This document shows, piece after piece, positions 42,005 through 51,207 of a stretch of 64,000 bases of DNA. The position numbers and the translations under genes are program-made. Each line of letters begins with the position of its first letter. Positions within the stretch are counted from its first letter, which is position 1. The notes under the pieces are model-generated. The model was not told the DNA's origin. It saw nothing but the letters and a program-made list of their open reading frames with translations, and did no database searches. The DNA comes from Aeromonas veronii (GTDB taxonomy: Bacteria > Pseudomonadota > Gammaproteobacteria > Enterobacterales > Aeromonadaceae). The stretch spans positions 469,501-533,500 of the forward strand of contig NZ_CP157875.1 of NCBI RefSeq assembly GCF_040215105.1. Direction: 5' to 3'.

Positions 42005-42027
42005 GCTGATCCTGCCCGGGTGATATG

Positions 42028-42060
42028 AAGAGGGGATGCCATGGCATCCCCTCTTGCTTG
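42028..42060 (+). terminator. Terminator after the OmpA-like gene
   Basis: A 28-bp perfect palindrome with AGAGGGGATGCC/GGCATCCCCTCT arms, followed by TTGCTTG. Confidence 0.85.
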
Positions 42061-42324
42061 TCTGCGCGACGGTGACGATCTGGCACCGCCTGGCTCGAGG
42101 CTGCGGTGCTCAGTGCCAGCCCAAGGCGGCACGTCGTCGCCATCTGCCCCTTATTTATTTCCTATCAGTGACTTGCCTCTTGCTCCTCACCTAGTATGGT
42201 GGCCAGACGGACGTTGACCACGGCGCCCCTTGCATCAGGCCGGTCACGTAGGCCAGGGCTTTCAGTACCTGTCCCTCTCTTCCGGATAATGCCTGGCAGA
42301 CCCTATTTGCTATCGAGGTAATCT
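42061..42324. other. Intergenic DNA before the channel gene, nothing recognised
   Basis: About 260 bp between the terminator and the next start. I see no coding frame with a ribosome binding site, no tRNA and no convincing operator. A TAGTAT element at 42194 could be a -10 box but lacks a well-spaced -35. Confidence 0.4.
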
Positions 42325-43668
42325 ATGAACGCAACCGAGCTTTGGCAGCTCTCTCCCGAGCAGTTCAACGAATGGCGCCGGGAGAATGACTATCCCCTGA
42401 TCTGGGAACTGCTGACGGCCTCGTTGCCCCATTTTGACGATTGGATGAGCGAGCAGAAGATAGACAAGGCGGTCATCTTCCAGATCGGCATTGCCCGCTT
42501 CATCAGCTCCCGCTGTGTACAGAGCCTCTGCGTCTACATGAGTGACGACAAGATCCGTCTGTACGAGACCGCCTCCAGTGCGCTGGAGTCCCTGCGCAAG
42601 AGCGGGCTCATCCGCTCCGAATCCCGTTTCGAACCCTACCTCATGTGGCTGGCCGGCAAGCATGGCAAGGATCAGGCGAAGCGGGTGCAGAGCCTGCTGT
42701 CGGTCTCCGAGAACAACAAGGGGGAGGCGCAGGTGCTTGGCGAGCATCGTCTACTCAATATCGGAGGCGTCACCCTGCAGAGTCCCATCATCTCGGGACG
42801 GCTGCTCGACTTCACCTGTCTCGACGAGCTCTCTCTGGATGGTGCGGTCAACAACTCCAAGGTCTATCTGTGGCACTGCTCGGCCAAGGGGGTCAGGGTC
42901 AACGGCGGCATCATAGGGTTGGATCTGTTCGATTCCCTGCTGTGGGACCACAGGGCCTGGGCCAAGAAGCGGGAGCTGGCGCTGGAGGACGGGGTGTTTC
43001 AGGACTTTACCATCGAGTGCGAGGAGATCCGTTTCCACTCGTCCCGGGCCGTGCTGAAGAACTTCAACGTCAGCGCCAAGAACTTCGATGCCACCATGGA
43101 GCACACCAATCTGGACAAGGTGCAGGTCAGCTACAACGAGAATGGCCGGATCGACCACAGCGAGGCGAGCAAGCTGTACCGCAATGCCAAGCGGCTCTTC
43201 TCCAGCGTGGGGGATACGGTCGATGCCGGAGAGTGCTACTACCAGGAGAAGCTGCACGAGATGCGATCCCTGGCGAGCCCGAAGGAGCTCTACAAGGACA
43301 GCTGGCTGCGCAGCGGCCCGCTTAAGAAAGGGATGCTCTCCCTGCTCTGCTATCTGAAATGTGCCTCCAAGTTCATCAGCTTCATCACCTGGGGTTTTGG
43401 GGAACGGCCCATCCGCAGCCTGCTGATGTCCATGGGGGTGATCCTGCTGGCGACCCTGACCTACTTCCTGGCGCCGGAGTCCGTCACCCACGGCCACCTC
43501 GGTCGTTCGCTCTATTTCAGCATCGTCACCTTCGTGACCCTGGGTTACGGGGACATCTCCCAGACTTCGTCGCCACTCCAGCTGCTGTCGGCCATAGAGG
43601 CGTTCAGCGGCATGTTCCTGACCGGTCTCTTCCTCGCGGGCTTCGCGTCGAAAACCAAGCAATATTGA
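42325..43668 (+). CDS. Two-TM potassium-channel protein with a long N-terminal cytoplasmic domain of unknown function
   Basis: A 447-residue protein. The C-terminus is an Ion_trans_2 pore: TM1 (SLLMSMGVILLATLTYFL, about 366-384), pore loop with the K+ selectivity filter VTLGYGD near 403-410, and TM2 (AFSGMFLTGLFLAGFA). The N-terminal 340 residues have no TM. They hold an alpha-helical part (1-130) and an irregular part with pentapeptide-like, beta-rich stretches (about 140-290: LLDFTCLDELSLDGAVNNSKVYLW, FKNFNVSAKNFDATMEHTN). No RCK, cNMP or ankyrin domain is seen, so what gates it is unknown. RBS GAGG precedes the ATG. Confidence 0.85.
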   Translation: MNATELWQLSPEQFNEWRRENDYPLIWELLTASLPHFDDWMSEQKIDKAVIFQIGIARFISSRCVQSLCVYMSDDKIRLYETASSALESLRKSGLIRSESRFEPYLMWLAGKHGKDQAKRVQSLLSVSENNKGEAQVLGEHRLLNIGGVTLQSPIISGRLLDFTCLDELSLDGAVNNSKVYLWHCSAKGVRVNGGIIGLDLFDSLLWDHRAWAKKRELALEDGVFQDFTIECEEIRFHSSRAVLKNFNVSAKNFDATMEHTNLDKVQVSYNENGRIDHSEASKLYRNAKRLFSSVGDTVDAGECYYQEKLHEMRSLASPKELYKDSWLRSGPLKKGMLSLLCYLKCASKFISFITWGFGERPIRSLLMSMGVILLATLTYFLAPESVTHGHLGRSLYFSIVTFVTLGYGDISQTSSPLQLLSAIEAFSGMFLTGLFLAGFASKTKQY

Positions 43669-43742
43669 GGCTCATGTCGGGGATGCCCGGGTCTGCGCTC
43701 TTTGCCACGCCCCGGGGATGAAACCCGCCCCCCTAATTGTCC

Positions 43743-43772
43743 AGCCCGGCCTGAGTGCCGGGCTTCGTCGTT
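43743..43772 (+). terminator. Terminator after the channel gene
   Basis: AGCCCGGC CTGAGT GCCGGGCT followed by TCGTCGTTT, 75 bp after the stop. The T-run is imperfect. Confidence 0.65.
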
Positions 43773-43935
43773 TCTGGGGGCGGTGGCTGGCTTGACGGGG
43801 GGGATGGGGAGCGACTTTATTTAAGGTGCGTGGCCGGGGTCAGCCTTGGCCGAATGGGGATGCAAGCGACAACAAGACAGAGGAGCAGGATCGGCACGGA
43901 TCAGTCAACCATCACTGCAGATAAGGAACAACGCT

Positions 43936-44535
43936 ATGATATTGAATCACTTATGGGGATTGTATGCCCATCCTCACACCGAATGGCATACCATAGACGA
44001 GCGGCACGACAGCTTCAGAAACAGCCTGACCCACATCCTGCTCGTGGCCCTTATCCCATCAGTCTGCGCTTACTATTCCGCCGTCCACATCGGCTGGAGC
44101 ATCGGGGTCGGCGAACCCATCCGGCTGACCGCGGACAGCGCCTTCGTGCTGTCGGTGGCCATGTATCTCGCCCTCATCGTCGGCGTCTTCGCCCTCTCCT
44201 ACCTGGTGCACTGGATGGGTCACACCTTCGGGGCCGATCCCAGTTACACCACCTCCCTCGAACTTGCGGCCTATACCTCGACGCCCCTGTTCATGGTCGG
44301 CTTCTCCGCCTTCTTCCCCCATCTCTGGTTCGTGATGATCATCGGTCTCATCGGCCTCAGTTACTCCGTCTATCTGCTCTATATCGGGGTTCCCATCCTG
44401 ATGCACATCACCAAGGAGCAGGGCTTCATCTATGCGAGCTCTGTGGTCACCGTGGGGCTGGTGTTGCTGGTCTGCGTGCTGGCGAGCACCGCCATCCTCT
44501 GGGGATCCGGTTTCGGACCCGTCTTCATGCATTAG
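43936..44535 (+). CDS. Yip1-family (DUF1282-like) inner-membrane protein
   Basis: A 199-residue protein with about five hydrophobic segments. The N-terminus MILNHLWGLYAHPHTEWHTIDERHDS and the TMs that follow are the pattern of Yip1/YihY-like bacterial proteins annotated as DUF1282. AAGGA precedes the ATG at 43936. Its role is unknown; family members are often next to envelope genes. It ends at a bidirectional terminator shared with the convergent exporter gene. Confidence 0.8.
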   Translation: MILNHLWGLYAHPHTEWHTIDERHDSFRNSLTHILLVALIPSVCAYYSAVHIGWSIGVGEPIRLTADSAFVLSVAMYLALIVGVFALSYLVHWMGHTFGADPSYTTSLELAAYTSTPLFMVGFSAFFPHLWFVMIIGLIGLSYSVYLLYIGVPILMHITKEQGFIYASSVVTVGLVLLVCVLASTAILWGSGFGPVFMH

Positions 44536-44553
44536 CCAAGGTGTGCATCACCG

Positions 44554-44581
44554 TAAAAAAGGCGCCTGATGGCGCCTTTTC
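44554..44581. terminator. Bidirectional terminator
   Basis: AAAAAAGGCGCC TGAT GGCGCCTTTT, with A-run and T-run on either side, between two convergent genes. Confidence 0.88.
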
Positions 44582-44589
44582 CATGGGGA

Positions 44590-45468
44590 TCACTCACCCT
44601 TTCTGACCGGGTTGGCGCGTCGTCGTCCCCCATGCCAGGTGGTGCCCATCGACGCGGCTATGATGGCGGCTATTCCCAGCCACTGGGACGGAGGCAGTTG
44701 CTCCCCCAGTAGCAACAATCCCATCAGGGCGCCCATGGCTGGTTCGCCACTGGTCAGGATGCCGTAGCTCTTGAGCGGCAACCGGCGCAGGGCGAACATC
44801 TCGAGGGAGTAGGGGATGGCACTCGAGAGCAGCCCCACCCCCGCTATGGTCAACACCAGGGGGAGGGTGAAGCTGGCCTCGCTCGCCCCGCCGAGGCCGA
44901 AGGGCAGCACCAGCAGGGTGCCCACCCACATGCCAAGAGCCGGCGCCTGGGGCCCCAGCAAGGCACCTGCCCGCTTGCCGGTCAGCATATAGAGTCCCCA
45001 GAACACGCCGGCACCGAGGGCCAGGGCGGCCCCCAGGGGATCGATGGCCTGTTCGGCCGCCCGCAGGGGCAGGAGCAGCAGCAGTCCGGCGATGGCCAGT
45101 GCCAGCCAGATGAAGTCTTCCCGGTGGCGGGAGTTGAGCAGCGCCACCGTCAACGGGCCGATGAACTCGATGGCCAGCGCCACGCCGAGGGGGATGCGCT
45201 CAATGGCCAGGTAGAAGAGCAGGTTCATGGCCCCAAGCGAGAGTCCGTAAGGGATGGCCATCAGCAGGGTGCGCCTCTCGAGGGGCGCTTGCCAGATACG
45301 AAACACCAGAGACAGAAGGAGGGCGGCACACCCCAGCCGGAATAATGTGGTGCCGGCGGCCCCCAGCAGGGGAAACAGCGACTTGGCCAGGGAGGCGCCC
45401 AGGGTGATTGACAGCATGGCGAGCAGGACGGCCAGCAGGGAGGAGAGGGCGGGGCTGTTTGGCTGCAT
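44590..45468 (-). CDS. EamA-type exporter similar to threonine/homoserine exporter RhtA
   Basis: About 292 residues with ten hydrophobic segments in two EamA repeats. Landmarks shared with E. coli RhtA are ITLGASLAKSLFPLLGAAG, YGLSLGAMNLLFYLAIERIPLGVALAIEFIGPLTVAL, and IPYSLEMFALRRLP followed by IIAASMGTT. The likely start is the ATG at 45468; an upstream TTG at 45498 is also in frame. It is divergent from an Lrp-type regulator gene with 105 bp between them, which suggests amino-acid-responsive control. Confidence 0.88.
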   Translation of the reverse strand: MQPNSPALSSLLAVLLAMLSITLGASLAKSLFPLLGAAGTTLFRLGCAALLLSLVFRIWQAPLERRTLLMAIPYGLSLGAMNLLFYLAIERIPLGVALAIEFIGPLTVALLNSRHREDFIWLALAIAGLLLLLPLRAAEQAIDPLGAALALGAGVFWGLYMLTGKRAGALLGPQAPALGMWVGTLLVLPFGLGGASEASFTLPLVLTIAGVGLLSSAIPYSLEMFALRRLPLKSYGILTSGEPAMGALMGLLLLGEQLPPSQWLGIAAIIAASMGTTWHGGRRRANPVRKGE

Positions 45469-45573
45469 CTTGTTCAAACCTGAGTAGGGTATAAGCAAGA
45501 AAATATATCTGGAGGCTGCCGTAATTTCGGTCTAATACTGGCCTTACATGATAATTTTTATCTCTTGAGCCCC

Positions 45574-46032
45574 GTGACCGACAAATTTGATCTGCTCATC
45601 CTGTCCGAGCTGCAGCAGGATGCCCGTCTGCCCATTCCCGAGCTGGCCCACAGGGTCGGTCTTTCCGCCCCTGCCTGTTACCGCCGTGTCCGGGAGCTGC
45701 GGGAGACTGGCCTCATCGAACGGGAGGTGGCACTGGTGGCCCCGGCCACCATGGGCTGGCCTATCACCATGCTGGTGCTGGTGACCCTGGAGCGGGATCA
45801 CGGCCGCATCGTCGATGAGATGATCGCCAGCCTGCAGCGGGAACCCGAGGTGATGGATCTCTGGTACGTGACGGGTGAACAGGACTTCGTGCTGCAGGTC
45901 GCCGCGCGGGACATGCAGAGTTACGAGCAGTTCACCCGGCGGGTGCTCCATGCCAGAGAGCAGGTGCGCAGCTTCAAGACCCTGGTCGTCATGGGGCAGC
46001 ACAAGCGTTGCGGCGCCTTGCTGCCCGGCTGA
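45574..46032 (+). CDS. Lrp/AsnC-family transcriptional regulator
   Basis: About 152 residues. N-terminal winged helix (LLILSELQQDARLPIPELAHRVGLSAPACYRRVRELRETGLI) and C-terminal RAM/ligand domain with DLWYVTGEQDFVLQVAARDMQSYEQF. A GTG at 45574 or a TTG at 45565 could be the start. Its divergence from the amino-acid exporter gene at 44590-45468 suggests it regulates that gene, as Lrp-type regulators commonly do. Confidence 0.88.
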   Translation: MTDKFDLLILSELQQDARLPIPELAHRVGLSAPACYRRVRELRETGLIEREVALVAPATMGWPITMLVLVTLERDHGRIVDEMIASLQREPEVMDLWYVTGEQDFVLQVAARDMQSYEQFTRRVLHAREQVRSFKTLVVMGQHKRCGALLPG

Positions 46033-46095
46033 GAAAGGGGGGGGGTTGTTGCCTTGAGGGAATCAAAGGCGCGCGAAGGGGTCGGCAGGCAAACA

Positions 46096-46128
46096 AGAAG
46101 GGGCAGGTACTAGCTGCCCCTTCTTTTT
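46096..46128. terminator. Bidirectional terminator between the Lrp-type gene and maa
   Basis: AGAAGGGGCAG GTACTAG CTGCCCCTTCT followed by TTTTT: 11-bp stem, with the A/T-rich flanks needed for both directions. Confidence 0.88.
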
Positions 46129-46766
46129 CAGCCGGGCTGCCCGCCCGCCAGCTCCTCCGCCGTCATGGGACGCAGCACCTTGCAAGGGTTGCCCACCGCG
46201 ACCACGCCCGCCGGAATGTCCTTGGTCACCACGGAACCCGCGCCAATCACGCTGTTGTCCCCTATGGTGACGCCGGGGCAGATGACGGTGCTGCCACCTA
46301 TCCAGACGTTGTTGCCGATGCGCACCGGTTTGCCGAACTCGACCCCGGCCACCCGGGGAACGACGGCAATGGGGTGGGCGGCGGTGTAGATCTGCACCCC
46401 GGGCGCCAGCAGCACGTTGTCGCCGATATGCACCTCGCACACATCCAGGATGGTGCAATTGACGTTGGCGTAGAAGTTTTCGCCGACGAAGATGTTGGCG
46501 CCATAGTCGCAGAAGAAGGGCGGGTTGATGGCACACGCCTTGCCACGACCACCGAGCAGGGCCCAGAGCAGGGCATCCTGCTCGGGCTTCTCCTGCCAGA
46601 GGGTGTTGAACCTGTGGTAGAGGCTGCGGCAGCGCTCTCGCGCCGCCTTGAGATCGGGGTCGGCAGCGTCATAGTCCTCGCCGGCCACCATCTTCAGCCA
46701 TTCTGGATTCCGTTTTTGTGGTGTTTTATTTGGCTCAAATGCGATTTTTGAATTCATATGTTCCAT
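46128..46766 (-). CDS. maa: Maltose/galactoside O-acetyltransferase-like (LbH hexapeptide family)
   Basis: A 212-residue acetyl-CoA-dependent sugar O-acetyltransferase. The N-terminal Maa/NodL helical cap (NPEWLKMVAGEDYDAADPDL) precedes a left-handed beta-helix with hexapeptide repeats (VNCTILDVCEVHIGDNVLLAPGVQIYTA, GVTIGDNSVIGAGSVVT) and the catalytic His in TAAHP. It follows treC with only three bases between the TGA and the ATG at 46766, so translation is probably coupled. In E. coli Maa acetylates glucose and maltose and vents excess sugar. Its place here suggests trehalose-derived glucose is the substrate. Confidence 0.9.
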   Translation of the reverse strand: MEHMNSKIAFEPNKTPQKRNPEWLKMVAGEDYDAADPDLKAARERCRSLYHRFNTLWQEKPEQDALLWALLGGRGKACAINPPFFCDYGANIFVGENFYANVNCTILDVCEVHIGDNVLLAPGVQIYTAAHPIAVVPRVAGVEFGKPVRIGNNVWIGGSTVICPGVTIGDNSVIGAGSVVTKDIPAGVVAVGNPCKVLRPMTAEELAGGQPG

Positions 46767-46769
46767 CAA

Positions 46770-48431
46770 TCATTCCATCAGCCAGATAACTGACTCATAG
46801 GGGCGCAGCGTGCAGGATTGCGGCTGTGCCGGGCTGTCCGGGTAGTTGCCAAGGAGCCGTTGCCCATTGCCGGTCGGCAGGCCGCCGGGGAGGGCAAAGT
46901 CGACCGCTTCGCCATAGAAGTTGCTCACGACCAGCAGTGCCTTGCCTTGCCAGTGACGGGCGTAGGCCCAGAGGCGCGGGTGGCCCGGCAGCAGCTCCTG
47001 ATAATCTCCCAGGGTGAAGATGGGGTGGGCCTTGCGCAGGGCGATGAGATCCCGGTAGTGCCAGAACACCGAATCGGCGTCCGCCAGGGCGGCCTCTGCG
47101 TTGATTGCCGGGTAGTTGGCGGCGGGCTTGAGCCAGGGCGTGCCCTGGGTGAAACCGGCGTTGGGGGCATCGCTCCACTGCATGGGCGTGCGGGCGTTAT
47201 CCCGCGACTTGGCCCCCAGGATGGCGAGGATCTCGGCTTCGCTCATGCCCTCGGCCTGCTTGATGGCGAAGATGTTGCGGCTCTCCACATCCTGGTAGTC
47301 GTCGATGCTGCCATAACCCGGATTGGTCATGCCGATCTCCTCCCCCTGATAGATGTAGGGGGTGCCTTGCAGGCCGTGCAGGGTGGTGGCCAGCATCTTG
47401 GCGGCCACCACGCGATGCTCCCCTTCGTCGCCGAAGCGGGAGACGATGCGCGGCTGATCGTGGTTGCACCAGAACAGCGCCGACCAGGCCTTGCCGTGCA
47501 TGCCGCTTTGCCAGTGGTTGAAGATGCGCTTGAGCTCGAGGAAATCGAACGGTGCCTTGGTCCACTTGTCCCCGTTCGGGTAATCGACTTTCAGGTGGTG
47601 GAAGTTGAACACCATGGAGAGCTCGGAGCCATCCAGCGCGCCGTAGCGCTGGCAGTGCTCCAGGGAGGTGGAGGACATCTCCCCCACCGTCATGGCGCCC
47701 ACGGGGGCGAACACGTCGCGGCTCACATCCTGCAGGAATTCGTGGATGCGCGGCCCGTCGGTGTAGAAGCGGCGGCCATCGCCGTGTTCATCGTTCGGGA
47801 AGCGCAGATCCTTGGAGATGAGGTTGATGACGTCAAGGCGAAAGCCGTCTATGCCTTTGTCGGCCCAGAAGTGGATGATCTTCTTCACTTCAGCCCGCAC
47901 CGCCGGGTTTTCCCAGTTGAGGTCCGCCTGCTCGCGGGCAAACAGGTGCAGGTAGTACTGGCCGGTGGCGCTATCAAGCTCCCAGGCGCTGCCGCCAAAT
48001 TTGGAAATCCAGTTGTTCGGTACGCCGCCGCCCACCGGATCTTTCCAGATGTAGTAGTCGCGATAGGGGCTCTGCTTGTTTCCCAGTGCCGACTTGAACC
48101 AGGCGTGCTCGGTGGAGGTGTGGTTGACGACGATGTCCATGACGATGCGGATGTCGCGCTCGTGGGCCGCCGCCAGCAGGGCTTCGAAGTCCGCCATGGT
48201 GCCGTAGGCGGGATCGATATTGAGGTAGTCGGCGATGTCGTAGCCGTTGTCTACCTGGGGGGAGACGTAGACAGGGGTTAGCCAGAGAGCGTCGACGCCG
48301 AGGGTCTTGAGGTAATCGAGGCGGGCCATGATCCCCTTGAGGTCACCGGTGCCACGGGCACAGCTGTCCTGAAAACTCTTGGGGTAGATCTGGTAAATCG
48401 TGGCGCTCTGCCACCAGGGTGTCTGGCTCAT
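46770..48431 (-). CDS. treC: Trehalose-6-phosphate hydrolase TreC (GH13)
   Basis: A 553-residue alpha-amylase-family enzyme that splits trehalose-6-phosphate into glucose and glucose-6-phosphate in the cytoplasm. The (beta/alpha)8 barrel motifs are [10 protein letters not shown] (nucleophile Asp about 200), MTVGEMS (acid/base Glu about 251) and WCNHDQPRI (Asp about 325); VVNHTS is region I. The N-terminus [15 protein letters not shown] is typical. It follows treB by 72 bp and is read with it from the TreR-controlled promoter. Confidence 0.96.
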   Translation of the reverse strand: MSQTPWWQSATIYQIYPKSFQDSCARGTGDLKGIMARLDYLKTLGVDALWLTPVYVSPQVDNGYDIADYLNIDPAYGTMADFEALLAAAHERDIRIVMDIVVNHTSTEHAWFKSALGNKQSPYRDYYIWKDPVGGGVPNNWISKFGGSAWELDSATGQYYLHLFAREQADLNWENPAVRAEVKKIIHFWADKGIDGFRLDVINLISKDLRFPNDEHGDGRRFYTDGPRIHEFLQDVSRDVFAPVGAMTVGEMSSTSLEHCQRYGALDGSELSMVFNFHHLKVDYPNGDKWTKAPFDFLELKRIFNHWQSGMHGKAWSALFWCNHDQPRIVSRFGDEGEHRVVAAKMLATTLHGLQGTPYIYQGEEIGMTNPGYGSIDDYQDVESRNIFAIKQAEGMSEAEILAILGAKSRDNARTPMQWSDAPNAGFTQGTPWLKPAANYPAINAEAALADADSVFWHYRDLIALRKAHPIFTLGDYQELLPGHPRLWAYARHWQGKALLVVSNFYGEAVDFALPGGLPTGNGQRLLGNYPDSPAQPQSCTLRPYESVIWLME

Positions 48432-48503
48432 GGTCAGGTTCTCGTGTTGCTTGGTATGACGAGGCGCTGCACCGGGCTGCGCCTCGTATTTTGCTATTTG
48501 GGA

Positions 48504-49934
48504 TCAGGCTGCGGCCAGTTCCAGCTTGCCAGCAGCCTGTTGGCGCTTGTAGACCAGCAGGGTCAGCACGGCGGGGACCACGATGGCCACCAGCATGGCG
48601 ATGGCGTAGATGCCCCAGTATTGCGGCTGGATGGAGAGGATGCCCGGCAGGCCACCGACCCCGATGCCGTTGGCCATCACCCCGGCGAAGCCGCAGATGA
48701 GAGCGGCCGCGCTCGATCCCACCATGGCGCACAGCATGGGGAACTTGTATTTCAGGTTGATGCCGTACATGGCTGGTTCCGTCACCCCGAGGTAGGCGGA
48801 GATGGCGGCAGGCACCGAGATCTCGCGCTCGTTCTCCTTGCGGCTGATCAGGATGATACCGACGACCGCAGAAGCCTGGGCGATGTTGGAGAGGGCGATC
48901 AGCGGCCAGATCGGGGTACCGCCCATGCTCTGCATCAGCTGCAGATCCACCGCGTTGGTGGTGTGGTGGATACCTGTGATGACCAGGGGCGCATAGAGGA
49001 AGCCGAACAGGGCCGCGCCGATGGGGGCGAAGGAGCCCGTCATGGCGGCCTTGGCGGCGAAGCCGACGCCTTCACCAATCCAGCGACCGAAGGGGCCGAT
49101 CAGGGCATGTGCGACGATCACCGCCAGCAGCAGGGAGATGAAGGGCACGATGACCAGATAGAGATAGGCCGGGATGATGCGCTTGAGGCTGGTCTCAACC
49201 CAGGCGAGGAAGACCCCTGCCAGCAGGGCCGGGATGACCTGGGCCTGGTAGCCGACCTTCTGGATGACGAAGAGGCCGAAGTCCCACACTTCCGGGGTCT
49301 GCTGGCCGATGCCGTAGGCGTTCATCAGTTGGGGTGAGACGAGGGTGATCCCCAGCACGATCCCGAGGATCTCGGAGCCGCCCATCTTCTTGACTGCAGA
49401 CCAGCAGACGCCGACCGGCAGGAAGTGGAAGATGGCCTCGCCCAGCAGCCAGAGGAAGGCGTGGACCTGGGCCCAGAACTGGCTGATCTCGGTGAGGGTG
49501 TGGGTGCCGTCATCGAACATCTTGATGTCGCCGATGACGTTGCGAAAGCCCAGGATCAGACCGCCGGTGATGATGGCGGGCAAGAGGGGGACGAAGATCT
49601 CCGCCAGATGGGAGATGCCGCGCTCCAGCGGATTCATGTTCTGGCGTGCCGCCAGCTTGGCGGCGTCTTTGCTGCCGCCGCTCACGCCGATCTCCTCGGT
49701 GAGCGCCTTGTACCACTGCTCCACCTCGTTGCCGATGACCACCTGGAACTGGCCACCCTGGGTGAAGCTGCCCTTCACTGCCGGTATGGTCTCGATGGCC
49801 TTGGAATCGGCCTTGGCCGGGTCATTGAGCACGAAGCGCAGCCGGGTCAGGCAATGGCTGACGGTGGCGATGTTCTCCTTGCCGCCGATCTTGTCGATGA
49901 GCTGGGCCAGATGTTGTGCGTTGATCTTGGACAT
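48504..49934 (-). CDS. treB: PTS trehalose-specific IIBC component TreB
   Basis: A 476-residue inner-membrane permease that takes up trehalose with phosphorylation to trehalose-6-phosphate. The N-terminal IIB domain (1-90) has the phosphorylation cysteine in SHCLTRLRFVL; the IIC domain (about 110-470) has ten or so TM segments and the GIHHTTNAVD substrate loop. No IIA domain is attached, so a glucose-type IIA must be supplied elsewhere, as in E. coli. RBS AGGGAAG precedes the ATG. Confidence 0.96.
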   Translation of the reverse strand: MSKINAQHLAQLIDKIGGKENIATVSHCLTRLRFVLNDPAKADSKAIETIPAVKGSFTQGGQFQVVIGNEVEQWYKALTEEIGVSGGSKDAAKLAARQNMNPLERGISHLAEIFVPLLPAIITGGLILGFRNVIGDIKMFDDGTHTLTEISQFWAQVHAFLWLLGEAIFHFLPVGVCWSAVKKMGGSEILGIVLGITLVSPQLMNAYGIGQQTPEVWDFGLFVIQKVGYQAQVIPALLAGVFLAWVETSLKRIIPAYLYLVIVPFISLLLAVIVAHALIGPFGRWIGEGVGFAAKAAMTGSFAPIGAALFGFLYAPLVITGIHHTTNAVDLQLMQSMGGTPIWPLIALSNIAQASAVVGIILISRKENEREISVPAAISAYLGVTEPAMYGINLKYKFPMLCAMVGSSAAALICGFAGVMANGIGVGGLPGILSIQPQYWGIYAIAMLVAIVVPAVLTLLVYKRQQAAGKLELAAA

Positions 49935-50010
49935 GAGTCTTCCCTCTGTGACTCCATTGAGTTTGGTATGCATCACCCTGTAGGGCCAATCTGCCGGCCC
50001 GAGCGTTCTT

Positions 50011-50039
50011 GGTATAGTTCCTATTTAGCATGCTACCAA
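50011..50039 (-). promoter_or_regulatory. Candidate treB promoter
   Basis: On the minus strand TTGGTA (50039-50034) and TATACC (50016-50011) with 17 bp spacing. A TAGCATGCTA palindrome lies in the spacer. It is 13 bp from the TreR operator. Confidence 0.5.
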
Positions 50040-50051
50040 TTTCTTTTCGCA

Positions 50052-50073
50052 GAAATGGGAACGTTCCCATTTC
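50052..50073 (-). promoter_or_regulatory. TreR operator
   Basis: A perfect 22-bp palindrome centred on TGGGAACGTTCCCA, which contains the E. coli TreR core GGGAACGTTCCC. It lies between treR and treB, next to the candidate promoter. Confidence 0.9.
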
Positions 50074-50125
50074 GTGGGTGATCTCACAAAACGGGTGATT
50101 TTCACTCAATGGGTCGTGATGGGGG

Positions 50126-51073
50126 TCACGGCAACCGGCTGGGGGCGATGCTGGCCTGGGGGGGCAGGTCCTGCTCTATCTGGCCGAGCAGTTGACGGGC
50201 CGCCTGCTCGCCGGCTCCCTTGTAGCCGAGATCCAGGCTGAGGGCGTTGGGGAACAGAAAACCAAGCAGGGGGTTGTTGCCAAGGCCGGTGACCAGCACC
50301 TCGCCCCGACCCTGCTCCTGCAGGTATTTGGCCGCCCCCATGGCGAGGGTGTCGCTGGCGCAGACCAGGGCCTGGGTGCTGGGAGTGAGCAGCTCGGCCG
50401 CCAGCCGATAGCCGCTCTGCAGGCTGAGATCCCCGAGGGCATGGCGGGGCATCAACCCCTGCTCCTGGCAGTGGGCGAGATAGGCGTCGAGTCGGCGCTG
50501 GCCGGTGGTGAGATCCGACACGTCCACCCCGAGATAGGCGATGTCGCGGGCGCCACGCCGGGTCAGCTGGGCCAGCATGGTACGCACCGCGCCGGCATCG
50601 TCGAAGCAGACAGAGGAAAATCCTGTAAATTCCCTCGCTACCAGCACCAGCTTCTCCCGGTACGGGGTCATGGCGTCGTAGTCGAGATCGTTGAAGGCAA
50701 ACAGGATGATGCCGTCCACCCCGCGCCGCGCCAGCACCGCCAGGTGTTCGCTCACCTTGTCAGGGGAGAACTTGCTCTCCATCAACACGGCGTCGTAGCC
50801 ACGGGCGTAGAGGGTCTCCAGCATGCCGCGCACCGCCTGATTCTCGGAGCTCGAATCGAGACGGGAGACAATGATGCCCACCACCTGCTGGCTCTGGCTG
50901 CGCATGGCGCGCGCCGATTTGCTCGGCACGAAGCCGTGCTGGGCGATGATCTGCTCCACCTTCTCCCGGGTCTGGGGTTTCACCTTGGGATCCTGATTGA
51001 GCACTCGGGAGACGGTCGACTTGCCGACACCCGACAGGCGGGCGATGTCGAGGATGGTCAGTTTCTTTTCCAT
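50126..51073 (-). CDS. treR: Trehalose operon repressor TreR (LacI family)
   Basis: A 315-residue repressor. The N-terminal LacI helix-turn-helix is KLTILDIARLSGVGKSTVSRVLNQDPKV with the hinge helix near residue 50-60, followed by the periplasmic-binding-type core (VVGIIVSRLDSSSENQAVRGML). TreR of E. coli responds to trehalose-6-phosphate. It is transcribed in the same direction as treB and treC, with 191 bp between treR and treB holding the operator. Confidence 0.92.
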   Translation of the reverse strand: MEKKLTILDIARLSGVGKSTVSRVLNQDPKVKPQTREKVEQIIAQHGFVPSKSARAMRSQSQQVVGIIVSRLDSSSENQAVRGMLETLYARGYDAVLMESKFSPDKVSEHLAVLARRGVDGIILFAFNDLDYDAMTPYREKLVLVAREFTGFSSVCFDDAGAVRTMLAQLTRRGARDIAYLGVDVSDLTTGQRRLDAYLAHCQEQGLMPRHALGDLSLQSGYRLAAELLTPSTQALVCASDTLAMGAAKYLQEQGRGEVLVTGLGNNPLLGFLFPNALSLDLGYKGAGEQAARQLLGQIEQDLPPQASIAPSRLP

Positions 51074-51207
51074 ATCGGGTGCTCGGGAGGGAATTGTCCG
51101 TATTGTTGTGACAAACCCCTGTGAATACAAGCCCATGGCGTTAGAATGGCCGCTCCCCTCTCCATTTCGGCGACGGCCTGCCGCTCGCTACGCACAGGAC
51201 GCGCATC

